From Patiria miniata (lineage: Eukaryota; Echinodermata; Asteroidea; Valvatida; Asterinidae): a stretch of 64,000 bases of DNA. Below are positions 59,390 to 64,000 of this stretch, in pieces. Under the pieces are notes generated by a model. That model saw nothing but the letters and a program-made list of their open reading frames with translations. It did not search any database and was not told the origin of the DNA. The stretch covers positions 16,171,405 through 16,235,404 of the forward strand of contig NW_024037056.1 of NCBI RefSeq assembly GCF_015706575.1, given 5' to 3'. The position numbers and the translations under genes are program-made. Numbering within the stretch: position 1 is the first letter of the stretch; every line of letters starts with the position of its first letter.

Positions 59390-59573
59390 GTTGGTTGATC
59401 ACGATCAGAAACACGAGGGCTTGGTAAAGCTGTGAAGAAGAAAAAGCATTACAATTTTAAAAGAATACTTCAATTGTCAAATTCGTGTTTATGACCAGGT
59501 GCAGTTTTAGGTGGGGTGGAGGTGGGACTGGAGGTGGGGCTGGGGAATTCGGAGGGAGGCTAATCGCGCGATA

Positions 59574-59655
59574 GTGGCTCGAACTTGGGATCTGACATGG
59601 TCAATTTACGAGTCAGGTGCGCGTGCACTGCGCTATCCACTCAGACACACGTGCT
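59574..59655 (-). repeat. tRNA-like sequence
   Basis: On the minus strand, an A-box-like TCTGAGTGGATAGCGCAG and a B-box-like AAGTTCGAGCC are about 55 bp apart. No closing acceptor stem. Probable SINE head or tRNA pseudogene. Confidence 0.45.
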
Positions 59656-60499
59656 CCTTGAACGATGATGGTGATTTGTAGTTGTACTTGTAGGCCTTCT
59701 CATATATGCGTCAAAGAGGGCGCTGTTCGATCTGCCGGCTTAATATAGTTTACTAAAATAAAGCCGGTGCCGGCCAAATATCCATTTGAACATGTGGAAA
59801 GACTGGGCATAGCCATTGTGACGTGAATGGCTGACTTGAGACAGGACATGCAGAAAAAAAAAGTGGCGATCGTGTAGTGTAACGTTCACGTTAGGGCCCC
59901 TGTTTTGTTTCAATCAAATGAGAGTCAAGAGTGTTTTTTATAATTCAAAAATTATGTTTTCAACCTAAAGCAGACTTCTCACAATTTTTTAATGACAACT
60001 TTTTGTAATTTTTGAACAGATTCTTAAGCGCTGAGTAGAAATTACGATATTCCTCCGGCGTCACGGTTTATGGTTGGTGCCGTCCGATTCAGCGCGCCTT
60101 GCACGCTCACGGTACATCGCACGTTGTCGCCATCTTTATTTTTGTACTTCTGTCGTCGTCATTGTGCCATTTTATCCCCAAACTTCTCTCAAAAAATTAA
60201 AACCCTGCCCTTTATCTATGACATACCATATGTTCTTAATGTCGCCAACTAGTTTGGTAGGTCAAATAATGGATTTTGTTCCCTTTACTAGGAATCGGGC
60301 CCGTAGATACACGATCGCCCAAAAAGTGACCGGAAATCTTGCACAACGTCATGAACGTCAATGCAAATTTGGCGTTGCAATTTTTAATGGACAAAAAAAA
60401 ATGCGTTTGCAATTGAAAATAACAAAGCACTGACCGATAGATGTCAAAGTTAACATTTAAAGAAATTCTGCAGTCAGTTAATTATGTATAAAAACTTAC

Positions 60500-60630
60500 T
60501 TGAATCAAAAACTTGGTATCTTTTTCTTCAGCAAAACATAAAATCGCAAGAAAGCACAGCGCCAGCGATCAATCCGCCATTCGCTGATTTCGCTAATCCG
60601 GTACGGTGGCCTATATCGGCTGTGGTTTGG
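60500..60630 (-). promoter_or_regulatory. Possible ZNF706 non-coding first exon and promoter
   Basis: A consensus donor CAA|GTAAGT on the minus strand (exon end 60500) lies about 1.1 kb upstream of the 5' UTR acceptor. The sequence upstream carries AATGGCGG (60576-60590), a YY1-like motif common at TATA-less start sites. Inferred only. Confidence 0.35.
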
Positions 60631-60639
60631 AACTCCAAA

Positions 60640-61262
60640 CAATGTGCATTGTCAAAATTGTTCATCGGGTAATGAATACAATAACACAGAAAAAAATTCA
60701 AATTACGTAAATATAATTATAGGCCTATATTTTGTGATCATTTCACTTCCAACTCAAATGTTTCTTAGCTACGTAAGTTAAGAAAAAACCCACTTTATAA
60801 TTACCATTTTGCTGGGGCTGTGTCCTCTCTTGGCATACGTAGAATACGATTCAAAAGCGCGCCACCATGAGACAAGACGGATAAGCACGTGCAGTGCTAA
60901 ATTTTATAAAACTGAGATATGTCAGTGTGTTGAGCGTTCAGTTGTTGGTTCTTTTCTAAATTCAGGTTTTGTGTTAAGGTAAGCTTCAAAACCGAAAGTA
61001 AAGTTGAAACAGTCTGTTTATCAAGGGGAAAAGTGCAAGTTACCTAAATGTTGTCATTAAAATCTTGTTTCACAACATGTTAATTACGGCCGGCTGTGCT
61101 GCGAATTAGAAAAGTAATTCCATTTTTTTTTTGATAGTGGATATTTTGCCGGAGGTAATGACGGCAAACTAACGATTACTAAAGGTTTGCCGGCGGCAAT
61201 CCATATCAACAGAGGGCGCTGTACTCTTGAAAATAGGGCTGAATTATAAGATGTATTAAATT
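60640..61262. other. No gene seen
   Basis: AT-rich. Contains an inverted TTTGCCGGAGGTAATGA/AGGTTTGCCGGCGGCAA pairing near 61145-61200, perhaps a small foldback. Confidence 0.35.
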
Positions 61263-61263
61263 C

Positions 61264-61352
61264 CCACCAAAAGTTGTGTAGCACGGTTGGTGTAATGGTT
61301 AAGCAAAGGCTCTAGTAAGCGGGATGACTCACGTTCGATTCCGACCGCACCA
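61264..61352 (+). repeat. tRNA-like sequence
   Basis: TTGGTGTAATGGTTAAGC (A-box) and ACGTTCGATTCC (B-box) in correct order. The ends do not pair as an acceptor stem. Likely a SINE head. Confidence 0.45.
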
Positions 61353-61842
61353 CATTTTAAAGTTTTTTTTCTCATCCCCAAATAAATATGAATATTCTTC
61401 TTTTATTATTTTAACATGTCTCAAACATTTTTTGCAGAGTAGGCCTATTACATTTTCTTTTTCAGATTTGTGGCTCTGGAGTCGGATCAAACATAATCAA
61501 GATTTTCTATCTATGAGTAGGACTACAAGGCAGGATTCTTCATGGTCGGCTGGCACATCTTCAAGTTCAACTCTTGACCTACATTGACAACTTCCCACTT
61601 AAGAACTTGAAGGATGAAAGTTAATTGACGAGTCTTCAAAATTTCAGTTGTCGAGCTGATTGTGTTATTGAAAGAACAGCCCACAAGAAGAAATGACAAA
61701 TTGAAAAAAAAACCTGAAATGCACCATTTATAAGTTAAAAATTTCAAACCAACATGAGTGCCTGTCAATTCGTGAAATTCTGGCAAACATGGCAAACTGC
61801 TCCAAAAGTCTCAGTGAAGAAATTTTTGGGGAGTCTGAGTTC

Positions 61843-64000
61843 AGTGATCTGAACCCCGACACGGGAATCACTGAACCGGCTAGATCTATTGTGTAAATTT
61901 GCCAGATCGAGGCTCTGCATGCCCATGGCGGAAGTTTGAAAAGAACGAATTGAGGGTTCTGCCTGAATTTACAAACTACTTTTGCTCATGAATATGGAAA
62001 TTTGCATAGAAAGGTCTTCCCCAAATCCAGAACTTTTTTAGTTTCCTTGATTTTTGGTCGAAAAAAGACAAAAAATATCCGGTCTGAATTAACAATGTAT
62101 GAAATACGCCAACCTTTAATTTGAGAGTGTCTCTAGATTTTATTTGGTTAAGTCTGATTTTTTTAGGTTTTTTTTTTTTAGTTTCTTTTACTGTTTCCAC
62201 CAGTTAAGGTCTTTTCAGTAATTGGCGTCATTAAAAATTTTTTTCAAAGAATAATATTAATCCACAAACAGAGTAAAGTATTCTAAGACTAATATCACTT
62301 CTTCAAACTACAACTACAATGTATATCTATTTTGGAAATTCTCCAAGAAAATTCCAGTAAATTGAAATATTTTGATTTGAATATCAAACGTGAATTTTGA
62401 TTGCAGCTGCAATGAGTTTGTGACTTTTTTTTTTAGAAATACATGTATAGCAAAAAGTGGTTTCAATTGAAAAATGTTCCTAGTGTGTTGAGAGTTCGCA
62501 CTGAGAAAAGTTAAATATTTTTTTAATTTTTATTTTCAGTTTGTCCCGTTACAAAGTTTGTAATTTCTTGGTGTTGAGATTGGAATTTATTCCAGAACAT
62601 GAAATGAATAAAATGCCAATGAGAAGATTCATTGAGAACTAATGCAACTGAGTAGTTGTTAGCGTGTCATTTTGTTCTTAGAAGTCACTTAGGGAAGAAT
62701 TCTGTGCGTGGACATCTCTTATTTTTCCCTGCAGTGACCTGTTAGCCATCAGAAAGCGATAAACATGTTCTAAAACGTCGAATTTAGCAGGGAAAATATT
62801 AAAGCATTTACTGAGAAAACACTTGGAATTTTTCAGACCAGTCACATAGGGTTTGTACACAGGGTGTCAAGTGATGCCCAGGTATGGAACACTTTCCGTG
62901 ACTTGATTTGAAAAGTTGCACCATAAATACCAAAATTCCTTTTTTTTTTTAATTGGCCTATTTTTTAGATGATGGACAACCTAAGTAGACATAAAAATGC
63001 ATTATACTTATTTTTTGTACAATTTTGACAACAATTTGGTCAATAATTTTTGATTATTTCAAACTCAGAGAAAAGAAGGAACAGCAACAAACCAGCCAAT
63101 TAATATAAACGTTCTTTTATTTCCAATGTAAAATAATGTAACATGGTCAATCATGGTTATATATCCGTCACTAAACTAAACCTGGGGGCCAGCCAAAAAA
63201 TACGTAACAACATCAAAGAAAAAGTCAACAGATTTGCAGTTTCGTCTCGATCTTAATTACGCTGTGCTTGAAATAAAAATGCACCAAAAACAATAGAATA
63301 ATATTATAAAACTTGTTACATTGTAGAATACACACACTGACCATCATTGTGTTCTCTTCGATCCAGTCAAACATGTACATACATTCATACAGTCGTGAAT
63401 TTCTATACGCCTGAGGACAATGCTTTGTGTTTCTCTTTGTCCCTGTAATATAACACTCTCCCATAGACGAAGCACATAACTCTAGGATCGATGACCAAAA
63501 AGCCGTGATCTGATTGGTCAATGGGCACTGTTTGATTGACAGGCAGGGCGAGTCCATTGGCCTACTGATCACATATTTGGTCACCTGACCAAAAGTTGTG
63601 ATCTCATTGGTCAATGCGCACTGTTTGATTAACAGGCAGGGCGGGTCCAATGGCCCACTGATCACATCTTTGGTCACCTGACCAAAAGTCATGATCTCAT
63701 TGGTCAATGCGAACTGTTTGATTGACAGGCAGGGCGGGTCCATTGGCCTACTGATCACATATTTGGTCACCTGACCAAAAGCTGTGATCTCATTGGTCAA
63801 TGCGCACTGTTTGATTGACAGGCAGGGCAGGTCCATTGGCCCACTGATCACATCTTTGGTCACCTGACCAAAAGCTGTAATCTTATTGGTCAATGCGCAC
63901 TGTTTGATTAACAGGCAGGGCGGGTCCACTGGCCCACTGATCACATCTTGTGTTTTGGAAGTTTGATGCACTAGCTGTAAGTACACTTACTGTTGTTGCT
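61843..64000. repeat. Segmental duplication, copy B (runs off the window)
   Basis: 61843-63489 matches 55258-56905, and 63492-64000 matches 58425-58933. The two parts are joined at GGATC/GATGACC near 63489, which removes the 56906-58424 segment. The part carrying the 93-bp TALE/CCAAT array (63492-63960) is near-identical to copy A. If it continues past the window, a second ZNF706 C-terminal exon would be expected about 30 bp beyond position 64000. Confidence 0.93.

Noticed and set aside
63225..63986. 253-codon minus-strand open frame
   Set aside because: Made of the 93-bp array (period divisible by three, so no stops) fused to UTR-like sequence at the copy B deletion junction. No domain.

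Overview
This is a metazoan nuclear window: intron-rich genes with GT/AG splice sites and many interspersed repeats. The invertebrate-type Argonaute-1-like protein and the secreted C-type lectins suggest a marine deuterostome. An echinoderm, perhaps a sea star, is my best guess (inference only). No bacterial, phage or CRISPR features were seen.

Three conserved multi-exon genes and two intronless lectin genes were assembled exon by exon. For the three conserved genes, splice phase matches at every coding junction. (1) Argonaute (AGO1/2 clade), minus strand, 25908 to 7164: 21 coding exons, 893 aa, plus an optional in-frame 27-nt micro-exon giving 902 aa, with an intact DEDH slicer tetrad. (2) SPAG1 (dynein-arm assembly / HSP90 co-chaperone scaffold), plus strand, 30527 to 54559: 22 coding exons, 1118 aa. 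(3) Two 165-aa secreted C-type lectins, minus strand, nested inside the 9.25-kb SPAG1 intron 18 (46877-47374 and 49328-49825). (4) ZNF706 zinc-finger gene, minus strand, 59389 to 58963: two coding exons, 74 aa. AGO and SPAG1 are head to head; SPAG1 and ZNF706 are tail to tail.

Layout: 1-7163 is mostly repeats, with one possible terminal exon of another minus-strand gene at the left edge. 7164-25908 is AGO, whose introns hold several tandem arrays that touch or copy its own 3' splice sites. 25909-30526 is the shared upstream region, with a 1.7-kb element bounded by inverted arrays of a ~18-bp repeat and a ~465-bp near-perfect palindrome just before the first SPAG1 coding exon. 30527-54559 is SPAG1 with nested lectins and many small non-autonomous DNA transposons (piggyBac-like with TTAA, pogo-like with TA, hAT-like with 8-bp duplications). 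54560-58962 is the convergent interval, with a 93-bp array carrying TALE (PBX-PREP/MEIS) and CCAAT motifs. 61843-64000 is a near-identical second copy of 55258-58933 with a 1.5-kb internal deletion.

The genes do not form one pathway. The most unusual signals are the tandem duplications that include AGO splice acceptors, the TALE/CCAAT array, the inverted-array element, and the duplication whose left edge falls at the tip of a palindrome.
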